From Iris pallida (Eukaryota; Streptophyta; Magnoliopsida; Asparagales; Iridaceae), in assembly GCA_029216955.1 (NCBI GenBank), contig JANAVB010012195.1, forward strand, positions 571,048 to 635,047: 64,000 bases of DNA, read 5' to 3'. Each line of letters opens with the position of its first letter. The stretch's first letter is position 1. Below the pieces are notes generated by a model that saw only the letters and a program-made list of their open reading frames with translations, was not told the origin of the DNA and ran no database searches. Positions 21,685-33,989 of the stretch are shown here, in pieces. Both the position numbers and the translations under genes were made by a program.

Positions 21685-23644
21685 TCACTGCGGACCCCTG
21701 CCGCGCAACTGGGATAGAATGTAGTCATACTGCTCCTGGGTGAGCTGCACCGTAGGGGCAGTAGGAGGCAGTGCAATGTCTGGAGTCGGCGCCGTCGATG
21801 GACCGGGAGGACGTATCTGCTCCAGCTCTCGCAGTCGGTCACCATAAACAGCAAGGGTACTCACCACCCTCTCAGTACTCGCCTCCTCAAGCGAAGCCAA
21901 AACCTGAGTGAGTGAGGCAGACATGCTCCTCTGCGATCCCTCCAGCTCGACCTGTCTACGCTCTGTGCGCTGCGTAGACTCGGTGAGCGTCTGCAAGCTG
22001 GCAGATGTAGCCTGATGCAGACTCATCAGCTCCTGTATACTGCGCTCGACCGCATCAAATCGTCCGGTGACGATCGGAGGGTCGGATCGTCGCTCGACCG
22101 CATCAGAAATCTGCTGCTGCAACTCGCGACGCAGCTCCTCGATCTGACGACGAACATCCTCAGCTCGTGACGACGCCTGCGAAGACGGAGACTGCACACT
22201 GACAGAGGGGACCCGGGATGACTCCGAAGCCAAATACGCGCCGTAGGATCCCGTACCGTAGTACGTACCCTTCTGAAGATCGCCAACGCGGTCATCCAGA
22301 GCTCGTCCGGCGATGGAGCTGTAGGCGGCTGGAAGGAAGTACCAGCCCCTCCCTCTGCTTGCGCACTAGCAGCAGCAGCAGCAGCAGCCGCCTCCTCCTG
22401 TAGCCGAACAAACTCGACCTAGAACATGTTTGCTAACGTGTAAGTTTGCTAAAGTCTATATTGATATCTATTTTCCTGTTTTCTAAATTATAGTAAATTA
22501 ATATAAAGAATAGAATGTACATATGCCTGCGTCGCCCTCTCGTCAATGAACTCCCCAGCCCCTCCGATGGGTGACCAGGAAGACGGTCACCATGTTCGGG
22601 TCCTCACCCTTTTTTACCTGTTAAAATATATTATCTATTATTAGTATTAAACATTCTATCGAACTATATATAAATTAATGTCCGTCATAGGAAACGTACC
22701 AGACGACGAAAATGCTCCGTCATCGGAATGGAGCCACCACACCACTTACCGGCGCTCGACCGTGCCACCTTGGCCTTGTCAGACCGCTCCTGGTACCTAG
22801 GCTCGGCGAATCTAGCCTTCATCGCAGTCCACTGCTCTGGCGTGATCCAACCATGGATCGGCTCTCAGGAGCGATCACGACACTTCTGGTCGTGGATCGC
22901 ATCACGGATGAGCTTAGCTGCGACGGCAGAAAATTGGCCCTCGATCCTCGCCGCCCGGTGTGGTGGATAGAAATAGGTCCTCTACAAGAAGTAAAATACA
23001 AAAGTTGTATAATATACACAAATGATTATTAAAATTTAAAAATAAACAATTTTTTTACCTTGAAGTGGGCGAACCAAAAGGCCTTCCTATCTACGGGAGC
23101 ATCTGAGTAGTTAATCCAAGGCCCACCATAGTTCTGCCTCAAAAATACCTCCAGCTGTCTCTGTACTGCAGAAGGCCGATATCTATACAATAATAATTTT
23201 TCATGAATATATATGTACATATAATCATTTGAGAAATATATTAATTAATTAACTTACTTCATAGGCCCGTCCGTCCAAATCTCCATACGCGTCTCGTCCG
23301 GGGGAGCGCATGGAGGGTCGCTCTCACCTCCTGCCTGGGCAGGATCAGTCTGATCGCCGTCCTCCATATGCTCGGCGTCGGCTCCCCCATAGAGCCGTCG
23401 ACAGGAGGAATGCTGGACGGGGGATCAGGGATGCTGGACGCGGGATCAGGAAGGCTAGACGACGAGGGAGGAGTCGGCAACCTGCTGGAACTGCCCTGTC
23501 CTGGTAATGGACCGGGAACAAAACGGTACACTGGCGTACTCGGAGATGAGGATGAGGGTACGGAACTGCCCCTCCATCCCCAGGCCGAGGCTCACGGGAC
23601 TGCCTAATGTAAAATCCTCCGCGTCGTCGTCCTGGTCTAGTCAT
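21685..23644 (-). pseudogene. TNPA/Transposase_24-like CACTA protein, five exons
   Basis: Five exons can be read on the minus strand with GT-AG borders and consistent phases: about 23644-23258, 23182-23059, 22981-22700, 22617-22521 and 22418-21685. Exon 1 is Arg/Pro/Ser-rich. Exons 2-4 match the plant Ptta/En/Spm Transposase_24 family (QNYGGPWINYSDAP, a tryptophan- and Arg-rich core, GAGEFIDERATQAY). Exon 5 starts with Glu/Ala repeats and is a long coiled coil (EELRRELQQQISDAVERR) ending at a TGA at 21685. Lesions are a frame change within exon 1, a TGA in exon 3 (near 22865), and a frame change in exon 4 (near 22560). The role in intact relatives is DNA binding at subterminal repeats. This copy should not make full protein. 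Confidence 0.75.
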
Positions 23645-23668
23645 ACCTGATAATAACATATGACAATA

Positions 23669-24330
23669 CACTACTAAAATATCATCAAATAGCGACATAC
23701 TGTAGCGACGGCAATAAATGGCGTCGCCAGTAGCGACCTCGTTTTAAACACGTCGCAAAACGTCGCTGTCTAGCGACGTTCTGCGACAGGAGGGTACTAC
23801 GTTGCCGAAAAGCGACGTTCAGCGACATATTTTATGTACATGTCGCCAAGTTGGCGACGTTTAGCGACGTCAAAACGTGACGTCGCTAAGTTATTTTACT
23901 TAGGGCACGCAGCTGCCTTCTTTCCCCCTCATTCTCACTCGAAAACCCGAAAATTTCATTTCCCCCCCCCACCCCCCTCCCGGCGACTCCCTTCCCCTCT
24001 GTCAGTGCCCCCCCGGCGACCCCCTCCCCCCGGCGACTCCCTCCCCCTCCGGCGAGCTCCTCCTCGAGATCCTCCTCCTCGAGCTCCTCCTCCCCCAACC
24101 CGACCTCCTCCTCCTCTTCCTCAGGTAAACCCTAACCTAACTCCTCTCCTTCCTCCTCCTCCTCTCCCACGGACACACACACGCACACGGACACACACGG
24201 ACACGGACACACACGCACACACACAGACACGGACACACACACACACACACGCACACACACACAGACACGGACACACACGCGTGGACACGTGCACGAGACT
24301 GCACTGTGTCATTTGTGTTCGTGTGTGTTA
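23669..24330. repeat. CACTA left subterminal region, copy B
   Basis: A GCGACG cluster (23690-23890) is followed by a C-rich/CCTCC tract (23930-24120) and a CACACGGACAC minisatellite (24170-24290). In inverted order this matches 35280-35893 and 9488-10097. Reading frames here, including a Pro-rich one on the plus strand, come from the repeats. Confidence 0.85.
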
Positions 24331-25066
24331 AAAAATAATTTGGATACGATTGTGTCCTGTTTTGGTGGACACTCGACACGTGTGACTCTATGACACATAC
24401 ACATATCATTACCAACCATTAGATTTTGCTATTAATTGAATTTGGATTTCGAATTTGGTTTATCCCCAATTTTCTGATACGTAGTTCACTATATATTAAT
24501 TTTCTGAGATTAACATTGGTTTAAACTGATTTTGAATGATTAAACCATTATGATTAATCCCATATCTTCTCTGAGAATTAATGTGCATGTTAGGGTTCAC
24601 ATTAATTGGGGATTCTTGGGTTTTCGTATGCCATTGACTGTCAAAACTGAGAACAGTTTTAATACACTGTTTTCACATATTAGCACACACACATTACACT
24701 GAATTTTCTCGAGAAATTATGCACTGTTTACACCTATCTACACACACACATAAGTGTAACCTGAGAATATAAACACATACTACTGCTATCTACTGATTTT
24801 CCTGAGATTGATACACTGTTTGTGTATATGTTTCTCTTATAGCTCACTCACATTACACTCAAAACCGAGAATAGCTAATTCACTCACACTATTGATTCCT
24901 ATGTACACACACATTGAGACACCTAGCCCATGTTATGTACACACACATGGCACACTTTACGCTATATACACACACCCTATTGTACACACACACTGTTAGC
25001 ACACCACACACATGACACACACACATTATATACGTGTCAATCTGAGAACAGTTTGTGCATTATTTC

Positions 25067-25097
<31 letters not shown>

Positions 25098-25660
25098 TGC
25101 AGTCCATTATCTCTTCATATCAGTCCAGGCATTTATTTAGTTCCAGTACTATTATTTGTCTTGTATTCAGTTGTTCAGTCCCATGACTGACATATAGATT
25201 AGGTATTGTTTGGTTGAAGGATTACCTTTTTAGTTCATTCCACCCTTGCACATCGACATTATGTTGGACACGTACACATAGCCTAGATGGTATTGTATAC
25301 ATATATACATAACTATATCATGTAACTCATATGTGATATAGGCATATAGCCTATGTTAGAGTGTCTAAATATATGAAGGCATGAAAGTTGCCTTGTCTTG
25401 TAATATAGGCATATAGTATATACATGCCTATATATATATATTATATGTATATATCTATATAGATATTACTTGTGTGTATGAGATAGCTTGAGTTGACTTT
25501 GGTCATTATTGGTACTTGAATTGATCGGAACAAAGACCCCCAATGTCGGTATCGGTCAATATTTGGTATCGGTCGGTATCGGATCGGAACATGCCAAACC
25601 GTATCGGTATCGGCCGTATCGGATCGGTATCGGCCGATACTTTAAAATTATATGAAATAG
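24331..25660. other. CACTA internal left region, CA-rich, with a GGTATCGG array
   Basis: There is no gene. ACACACA-rich DNA (24680-25030) and a TA stretch (25070-25097) are followed by the 61-bp arm 25462-25522 shared inversely with 33990-34050. A cluster of GGTATCGG/CCGATAC motifs follows (about 25545-25637), unlike anything in the right half of the element. Confidence 0.6.
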
Positions 25661-25674
25661 TAGTCACCCCCAAG

Positions 25675-26087
25675 GTTGACTATTTTAACTGAAAGTCAAA
25701 GTAGAGTAAACATCTGACCTAGATTGGACTAAGAGTTGACAAAGTCAACTATAGGTCAACCCTTGACCTAGTTTGACTTAGCTTGACCTTGTTTGACTTT
25801 GTTGTCTTCATGTTTGTTAAATGACATCCAGATACTAGTTTTAGTTGTTTAAATGACACCCAAATACTAGTTTTAGTTTCAGTTTGCTTTGGTAACTCAC
25901 TATTGCTCATTACTTGGTAGGTCATGACTAGAAATAGGATATTTGACTTAGATTTGACCTTGTTTGACCAAGGTTGACTATTTGACCTTAGTACAACCTA
26001 GTTTGACCTAGTTTGACCTTGTTTGACTTTGTTTGACTTTGTTTGACTTAGCTTGACCTTGTTTGACTTAGTACAACCTAGTTTGAC
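25675..26087 (+). promoter_or_regulatory. TTGAC (W-box-like) arrays, left arm of copy B
   Basis: Two blocks occur. 25943-26087 equals the 13-copy array of copy A. A further block at 25675-25797 carries mixed TTGAC/GTCAA and matches the extra sequence seen in the right-hand arrays. Between them lies a short duplicated piece (CAGATACTAGTTTTAGTT and CAAATACTAGTTTTAGTT). Confidence 0.6.
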
Positions 26088-26210
26088 CTAGATTGCATAT
26101 CATTGTTATTAGTAACTGTCCGCTACTAATGTGTGTCCCATAATAAGACATAATATACGAATTTGTGCCTGTTGGATAATGTGTGTCCATCTTTGCAGAA
26201 TTATTTCCAA

Positions 26211-28113
26211 ATGGATATGAATTACTACTTGCGGAATCGTTCATGGATGTACAATCGTCGTGCTGATGATATGTGTGGTGTGCGGGATGAATACATAGCG
26301 GGAGTAGAGCAGTTCCTGCAGTTTGCTAAGGCGTTCCCTCAGTACATGGACGGCACCAAAATTAAGTGTCCGTGTGTGAAATGTCATAACGTGAAATATT
26401 ATCCAGAAGTGGAAGTGACATATCATTTATACTCGAGGGATTTCACGCCTAATTACTATCAGTGGACCGCACATGGAGAACTTGTGTCTTTAGCATCAGA
26501 GCCGGAGCCTTATGTTGAGCCGTATATGCATGCGGGACCTAATTTTGTTTCAGATAATCATGCATACGACGACGGGTGCGTGAACATGGTTTTCGACGCT
26601 GCGGGGCCTAGTTTCGTTCATGATGCACCTGAGGAGGCACCGAACGCCGATGCTGCACAGTTCATAGAGTTGTTGGAGAATGCAAGGACTCCATTGTATC
26701 CTGGTTGTGAGGATCATTCACCGTTGGAGGTGGTTACATGACTGTTGAGCATTAAGTCAGATTTTAACATGTCGCAAGAATGCTACAACCGAGTGTTGGA
26801 GTTGATTATAGAGATCTTGCCGGCGGGTGCTAAGTTGCCTAAAGACTTCTACCGGTCTAAGAGGATGGTGAGATCGCTCTGGATGGGATACGAGAAAATC
26901 GATTCCTGTCAATGGGTGCATGCTGTACTACAAAGACGACAAGGACGCAGATGTGTGCAGATTTTGTGGTGCTGATCGCTATAAGACAACTAGTACAGGA
27001 AGGTCTACCGGTGCAAGAAGACCGACCGATTCAATGCACTACTTGTCTTTAACGCCGCGGTTGCAAAGATTATTTATGGTGAAAGAGACGGTCGAAAATA
27101 TGAGTTGGCACATGCGAGAACAGATTGAAGGAGTGTTGGATCACCCATCCGATGGAGAAGCGTGGAAGCACTTTGATCGAGTGTATCCAGATTTTGCTTC
27201 AGATCCGCGAAATGTCAGGTTGGGACTATCTTCTGACGGTTTTACTCCTTTTGGTCTTTCGGGATCAGTATTCGTGCTGGCCTGTGATTGTTACTCCATA
27301 TAACCTACCGCCTTGGATATGCATGAAGACTCAGTACATGTTTCTAACCGTTATAATTCCTGGTCCGAACAATCCCAAGAGGAACATTGACGTGTACTTA
27401 CAGCCTTTGATAGATGAGTTGAATCAGTTATGGAAGTAGGCGCTAACACGTACGATGTTTCCAGGAAGCAGAATTTTCAGATGAAGGTAACCTTATGTGG
27501 ACCATCAACGACTTTCCGGCCTATGGAATGTTATCTGGATGGAGCACTCATGGCCGTCTCTCATGTCCGTATTGCATGGACCGTAGTAAGGCTTTTCGCT
27601 TGAAACACGACAGAAAACCGTGCTTCTTTGATTGTCATCGCAATTTCTGCCAAAAGATCATCCATTCAGAAGGAACATGAATGCTTTTCGTGCCGGCGTT
27701 GTAGAGAAGGGTGATCCACCGCCAAGGTGGTGCGGAGACACGATATGGGAGGAGGTTAAAGATTTTCCAAGTGCTATCGAAGATCCTACAACTGGGTACA
27801 AGTGCGATGGATTTGGTAGAGTTCATAACTGGACAAAGAGGAGCATATTCTGGGATCTGCCATACTGGAGTACCAATCTGATCAGATAATCTTGATGTCA
27901 TGCATATTGAGAAGAATGTGTTTGATAACATAATTAATACTGTGATGGACGTAAAGGGAAAAACGAAAGACAATCCCAAGGCCAGGTTGGACCTAAAAGA
28001 AATATGCAAACGCCCTGCGTTGCATTTGATACAGCAGAATGGAAAACAGTTCCTTCCGAAGTCAATTTTCTCGCTGGACAAGGAGGATAAAGTGAGACTT
28101 TGTCGGTGGATCC
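26211..28113 (+). pseudogene. TNP2-type CACTA transposase, left arm of copy B
   Basis: It has the same domain content as the left arm of copy A: the Transposase-associated domain, the stop at 26739-26741, then Transposase_21. The frame is further broken by small deletions near 26911, 27267, 27434, 27493, 27640 and 27885, most removing one or two bases of a short repeated motif. It is truncated at the palindrome centre. It has no chance of making transposase but keeps about 99% nucleotide identity to copy A (by eye). Confidence 0.85.
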
Positions 28114-28133
28114 GTCTGGAAATTTTAGGCCCT

Positions 28134-30034
28134 GGATCCATCGACAAAGTCTCACTTTATCCTCCTTGTCCAGCGAGAAAATTGACTTCGGCAGGGCTGT
28201 TTTCCATTCTGCTGTATCAAATGCAACGCAGGGCGTTTGCATATTTCTTCTAAGTCCAACCTGGCCTTGGGATTGTCTTTATTTTTCCCTTTACGTCCAT
28301 CACAGTATTAATTATGTTATCAAACACATTCTTCTCAATATGCATAACATTAAGATTATGTCTGATCAGATTGGTACTCCAGTATGGCAGATCCCAGAAT
28401 ATGCTCCTCTTTGTCCAGTTATGATCTCTACCAAATCTATCGACTTGTATCCAGTTGTAGGATCTTCGATAGCACTTGAAACATCTTTAACCTCCTCCCA
28501 TATCGTGGCTCCGTACCACCTTGGCGGTGGATCACCCTTCTCTACAACGCCGGCAGAATGCATTCATGTTCCTTCTGAACGAATAATCTTTTGGCAGAAA
28601 TTGCCGATGACAATCAAAGAAGCACGATTTTCCTCCGTGTTTTAAGCGAAAAGCCTTACTACGGTCCATGCAATACGGACATGAGAGACGGCCATGAGTG
28701 CTCCATCCAGATAACATTCCATAGGCCGGAAAGTCGTTGATGTTCTACATAAGGGTTGCCTTCATCTGAAAATTCTGCTTCCTGGAAACATCGTACGTGT
28801 TAGCGCCTACTTCCCATAACTGATTCAACTCATCTATCAAAGGATGTAAGTACACGTCAATGTTCCTCTTGGGATTGTTCGGACCAGGAATTATAACGGT
28901 TAGAAACATGTACTGAGTCTTCATGCACATCCAAGACGGTAGGTTATACGGAGTGACAATCACAGGCCAGCACGAATACTGGGATCCCGAAAGACCAAAA
29001 GGAGTAAAACCGTCAGAAGATAGTCCCAACCTGACATTACGCGGATCTGAAGCAAAATCAGGATACACTCGATCAAAGTGCTTCCATGCTTCTCCATCGG
29101 ATGGATGATCCAACACTCCTTCAATCTGTTCTCGCATGTGCCAACTCATATTTTCGGCCGTCTCTTTCACCATAAATAATCTTTGCAACCGCGGCGTTAA
29201 AGGCAAGTAGTGCATTGAATCGGTCAGTCTTCTTGCACCGGTAGACCTTCCTGTACTAGTTGTCTTATAGCGATCAGCACCACAAAATCTGCACCATCTG
29301 CGTTCTTGTCGTCTTTGTAGTACAGCATGCACCCATTGCGATAAGAATCGATTTTCTCGTATCCCATCCAGAGCGATCTCACCATCCTCTTAGACCGGTA
29401 GAAGTCTTTAGGCAACTTAGCACCCGCCGGCAAGATCTCTATAATCAACTCCAACACTCGGTTGTAGCATTCTTACGACATATTAAAATCTGACTTAATG
29501 CTCAACAGTCTTGTAATTACCTCCAACGGTGAATGATCCTCACAACCAGGATACAATGGAGTCCTTGCATTCTCAGCAACTCCATGAACTGTGCAGCATC
29601 GGCGTTCGGTGCCTCCTCGGGTGCATCATGAACGAAACTAGACCCCGCAGCGTCGAAAACTATGTTCACGCACCCGTCGTCGTATGCATGATTATCTGAA
29701 ACAAAATTAGGTCCCGCATGCATATACGGCTCAACATAAGGCTCCGGCTCTGATGCTAAAGACACAAGTTCTTCGTGTGCGGTCCACTGATAGTAATTAG
29801 GCGTGAAACCCCTCGAGTACAAATGATATGTCAATTCCACTTCTGGATAATATTTCACGTTATGACATTCACACACGGACACTTAATTTTGGTGCCGTCC
29901 ATGTACTGAGGGAACGCCTTAGCAAACTGCAGAAACTGCTCTACCCGCTATGTATTCATCCCGCACACCACACATATCATCAGGACATGATTGTACATCC
30001 ATGAACGATTCTGCAAGTAGTAATTCATATCCAT
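28134..30034 (-). pseudogene. TNP2-type CACTA transposase, right arm of copy B (inverted)
   Basis: This is the mirror copy of the 26211-28113 gene. It shares the arm-specific TAA (near 29475) and other right-arm differences with copy A's right arm. Additional deletions lie near 28440, 28553, 29294, 29573 and 29944. Arm-specific differences shared by both copies show that the arms diverged before the block was duplicated. Confidence 0.85.
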
Positions 30035-30155
30035 TTGGAAATAATTCTGCAAAGATGGATACACATTATCCAATAGGCACAAATTCGTATATTATGTCTT
30101 ATTATGGGACACACATTAGTAGCGGACAGTTACTAATAACAATGATATGCAATCT

Positions 30156-30360
30156 AGGTCAAACTAGGTTGTACTAAGTCAAACAAGGTCAAGCTAAGTC
30201 AAACAAAGTCAAACAAGGTCAAACAAGGTCAAAGTATGTCAAGGGTTGACCTATAGTCGACTTTGTCAACTCTTAGTCCAATCTAGGTCAGATGTTGACT
30301 ATACTTTGACTTTCAGTCAAAATAGTCAACCTTGGTCAAACAAGGTCAAATCTAAGTCAA
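30156..30360 (-). promoter_or_regulatory. TTGAC (W-box-like) array, right arm of copy B
   Basis: Same array as 4307-4509, with 10-bp phased GTCAA cores heading the minus-strand transposase copy. Confidence 0.6.
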
Positions 30361-30390
30361 ATATCCTATTTCTAGTCATTACCTACCAAG

Positions 30391-30745
30391 GTACCCTTTA
30401 CCTTTTCGCTATTGGTATCCCAATACCAATACCTTATAATTCATATCTTACTAGGCCCTAACTAGCCCATACTAGCTAGCACACACCATTCAAGGCTGTA
30501 GCTCCCCTTTCCGAAAATTCTTGAAAATATTTTTTTATTTGATTTAAATGGTAATTTTAGAATTTTAGAAATAATTATTTAGTATTTATTACGGTAGATG
30601 ACTTTAGCCATAGTTGAGTTTTGAAGTACCAGACGACTAGGAATCATGGCACGGGTAGTGCAGCAGCGTGCCTTGACTGGTGTATTAGCCCTGGTAGGGA
30701 AGGCCGAGCCATAGTGACGTCCTAACTCGGAAAACCAGGCCAAGT
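30391..30745. other. CACTA internal non-coding DNA, copy B
   Basis: Counterpart of 4540-4895. I see nothing in it beyond AT-rich spacer. Confidence 0.6.
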
Positions 30746-33700
30746 TGTGACATGACCCTATAAATAATTAATTAGCTATTTTTAGTATCATTAACTTTAG
30801 GGAGACCCGGTTGTACCGAACAAGTCCGGACTTGACCCGACCCGAGCGCAGGCTCTAGTAGACATGTAGTACAACCAACGACGTCCTTGTGAGCATATAT
30901 GAGTATGTGTATAATTATTGATAGTTCATGTTATAGTATTTTGAGTACTTTATGTAAATGGTATTAATTTAATATATACACTAATTTCTAGTTTAATCTC
31001 TATTTTCCTTGGAGAATATAGCATAGGCACTCTTGTGCATTTTGGGGTATTGGGCTATATACATGTATATGTTTGTTTGTGAGCCCATTTAAGTTTTGTG
31101 TATTGGTTCATTATTATTTATAAAATTTAGAATTTAATATATTCATAGCATATCGAAATAGGCCTTTATACGAATGTATATATAACTCTCTTAGCTAATG
31201 TGGTACTAGACTATATAATTGGATGTCTAATAATATATACACCATTATGGGTTTATTATATTTCGTTATTATTATTATTATTTATTGAGATTGGTATTTA
31301 ATATTATTAGTTTATTGATTATATTATTTTGACAGATAAATGTGATAACACATATAGTTATATAACTATACGTATAATTGTGTATATAAGTATACGTGAG
31401 TATGTGAATGTTTATATTAAATAAAGTATGTATATATAGGGTTATATAGAACATACATGTGTATATACATATATATTACTTGTGTATATACAAATATATT
31501 ATATGTGTATATATATATAGATTTATATGCATTAATATATGTATATACATATATATACTTAAAATAGAAAATAAAAAAACAAATGAAGCCAAGTTTCAGC
31601 CCCCAGGCCCATTTGCAGCTCAGCTAAGAGCTTAACCCATACCAGCCTAGCCCAGGCCTGGCCCAGCCGAACCAAGCTCAGGCCCAGCCTGGCTCGGCCA
31701 GCCCAAACTGGGAATTTAATCCCCACAGAAGCAGCCGAGCCCTGTATATATACCCGCGCGTTCGGGAATACATGGGAGATCGAAAGAACAAACAAAATTG
31801 AAACCCTAAAACACGCTCAGGAGACCTCGACCGCCGACCTACCTCCGCGCGCCGCCGCGAGCCGCCACCGCCGGCCGGCCAGGCGCGGGGATCAGCGCGC
31901 GGCGCGGACAGGGGAAGCCAGGGGCAGCAGCAGTTGCCCCATGAGGACAACTTCGCAGGTACCTTACTGACATCCCGTCACCGTTTCTCGAACCGTTCGA
32001 TAGGAAGACAACCTATACGAGTTTTTTCCTTCTTTTAGTTTGAATTTAGAAGCCCTAAGTTGCTCGATAAATCGACGCGAACCTTGATGAAAAACCTGTT
32101 CAAATAGAACAGTTTCAGGAGTTAAAATCCTATATTGGAAGCCAGTTTTTGAACTGGATATTAGGGTTTTCGAAGGTTTAATTTGACATGGTAAAGACAA
32201 CCTAAACGAGATTAAAACGCAACTGGTATTTCTCATTTTCAATTAGTATACATGAAGTTATTCGAATTCAAAAATCAAGAAAAACCATGAAAAATAGTTT
32301 TCAAAAACTAGAAAATTGTTCCACACGACGTGCGTCCCGCCAAATCGGACGACGTGGTCGCACACCGTAAGCATCAAAATTTGCGTAACGGCTTCGTGGT
32401 CGTGTGGGATTTGACGGAATTCAAATTGGTCGCGTGTGCGCGACGAATTGATGCGTATCCGTCGAATTCACCGTATCGTGCACTTTGCAAATCTCTTAAT
32501 TACTTTGTGCACGCTCGTCAGACCGAGACGAAACTTGTGTCAACAGGACCGTATCGTTTTCTGGTCCTGTATGCCAAGTTTGGTCCGATTCTGAGACTGT
32601 TGATAAAATCGTCGTTTTGCGGGCCCCACGGTCCCACTCAACGGGCGATTTTGTGCACGGCCCGCCGGAATCCAACTTTGAACATACGGTTGGGCTCGTA
32701 TCAGAAAACCGAATCCGTAGACATGTAGTTTGACGACTTTAGAGACCGTTGACTCTGGCACGCTTTTCGGTGCAAAGCGGGTCCAACGGCGGATATCGTT
32801 TTTGCCCGAAATTACCGTTTTGCTCCTGTGTCCAGAATTGGACTTAAGGATGGGCAATCCTAGCTAATTTGACTATTCTGAGAATGTTGACAATGTTTGT
32901 TTCAGCTTTCGGAGACAGTTGTGATGACTTGGACTTTTGATTTGTGATTGGCGATACATTGTTGGTTCGGGTGCACCCTCCAGGCAAGTATACCTTGCCA
33001 ACTTGTACAGTATATTTATATACATGTTCACCACCTCGCTGCTGTCTTTTCCTTACAGTGTGACTGCTTTATTCCATGTCTATTACACTTTTCCTGTTAT
33101 AGTTCACTTTACATGTTTCTAGTTGCCTGTACATTCTTGTTCTTTCCTGCTATGATAGTTCTACCTGTTACACTGTGTTAGTCTCATATGTATTGCTTGA
33201 TAGAGTCAATAGTCCTACACCACGATTTTCTCGACTTGATTATAACTGACTTGACCTGACTTGTGTGGGACTTGACTTTGACATTCTATAGATTATGAGT
33301 ACTTACCTTGACTATGGTCTATAGGATTTTATACTAGGATTGGCTACCGTGGTTGTGTGTACTTGCCTTGATAGCGATTGAGATACTATAGATTGTGAGT
33401 ACTTGTCTTGACTACAGTTTATAGCCAGCCATTTCTAGTATGACATGCCATGTCTTAGGATCCTGGTTTAGATCTTGTGTCTTGGTTCATTTGTCGTGGA
33501 TATCCTTGATTTTTCTTGCTTCTTTTTACTGTTACATGTTGGCTTGTATATTATGTATCTGCTAGTCCTCTGAGGACCTGATGATCTCTTCAGGTTTAGC
33601 GTCTGCATGGAGTTAGTTAACAGAGCAGGATGGTAGAGGATTGCGATATGATACAGGTATATGCATGTGATATTTCTTCATTATCTTCTCGTGCTTTATA

Positions 33701-33958
33701 TTACGTCCATGTATATTCTGCTTATTTTATAGACTCATATTCTTGGAGTCTAGTCGGACAATATGATAATGGGCTGCAGACCATGACCCATAATTGTTCA
33801 TTCTTATTTTATTTGATTCATGTGATTGAGATATAGTTTAGATTAGACATGATACCCATGACTTGACAGCTGTATTACTCGAGTCGGGCTGGAGCCGCTC
33901 GATACGTAGCTGGCTTGCTCACGAGCTCGCGTCCGAAAACCGGGTGCGGGTCGTGACA
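30746..33958 (+). mobile_element. LTR-like segment inside CACTA copy B
   Basis: Counterpart of 4896-8170, with the same TGTGACATGACCC start, TATA box (near 31746) and GGGTCGTGACA end. It is followed by GTTTTGTGGTGGCTATGCAG and GTCAGAGC, a leader-like scrap similar to the one after 52390. It is present at the identical site in both copies, so it was acquired before they separated. Confidence 0.5.
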
Positions 33959-33989
33959 GTTTTGTGGTGGCTATGCAGGTCAGAGCTAT

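Larger units (their letters stand above)
25913..30390. repeat. Large inverted repeat (palindrome) with 20-bp loop, copy B
   Basis: Arms 25913-28113 and 28134-30390 have the same loop (28114-28133) and junction as copy A, so the palindrome existed before the block was duplicated. Compared with copy A it has many extra 1-2 bp deletions. Confidence 0.95.
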
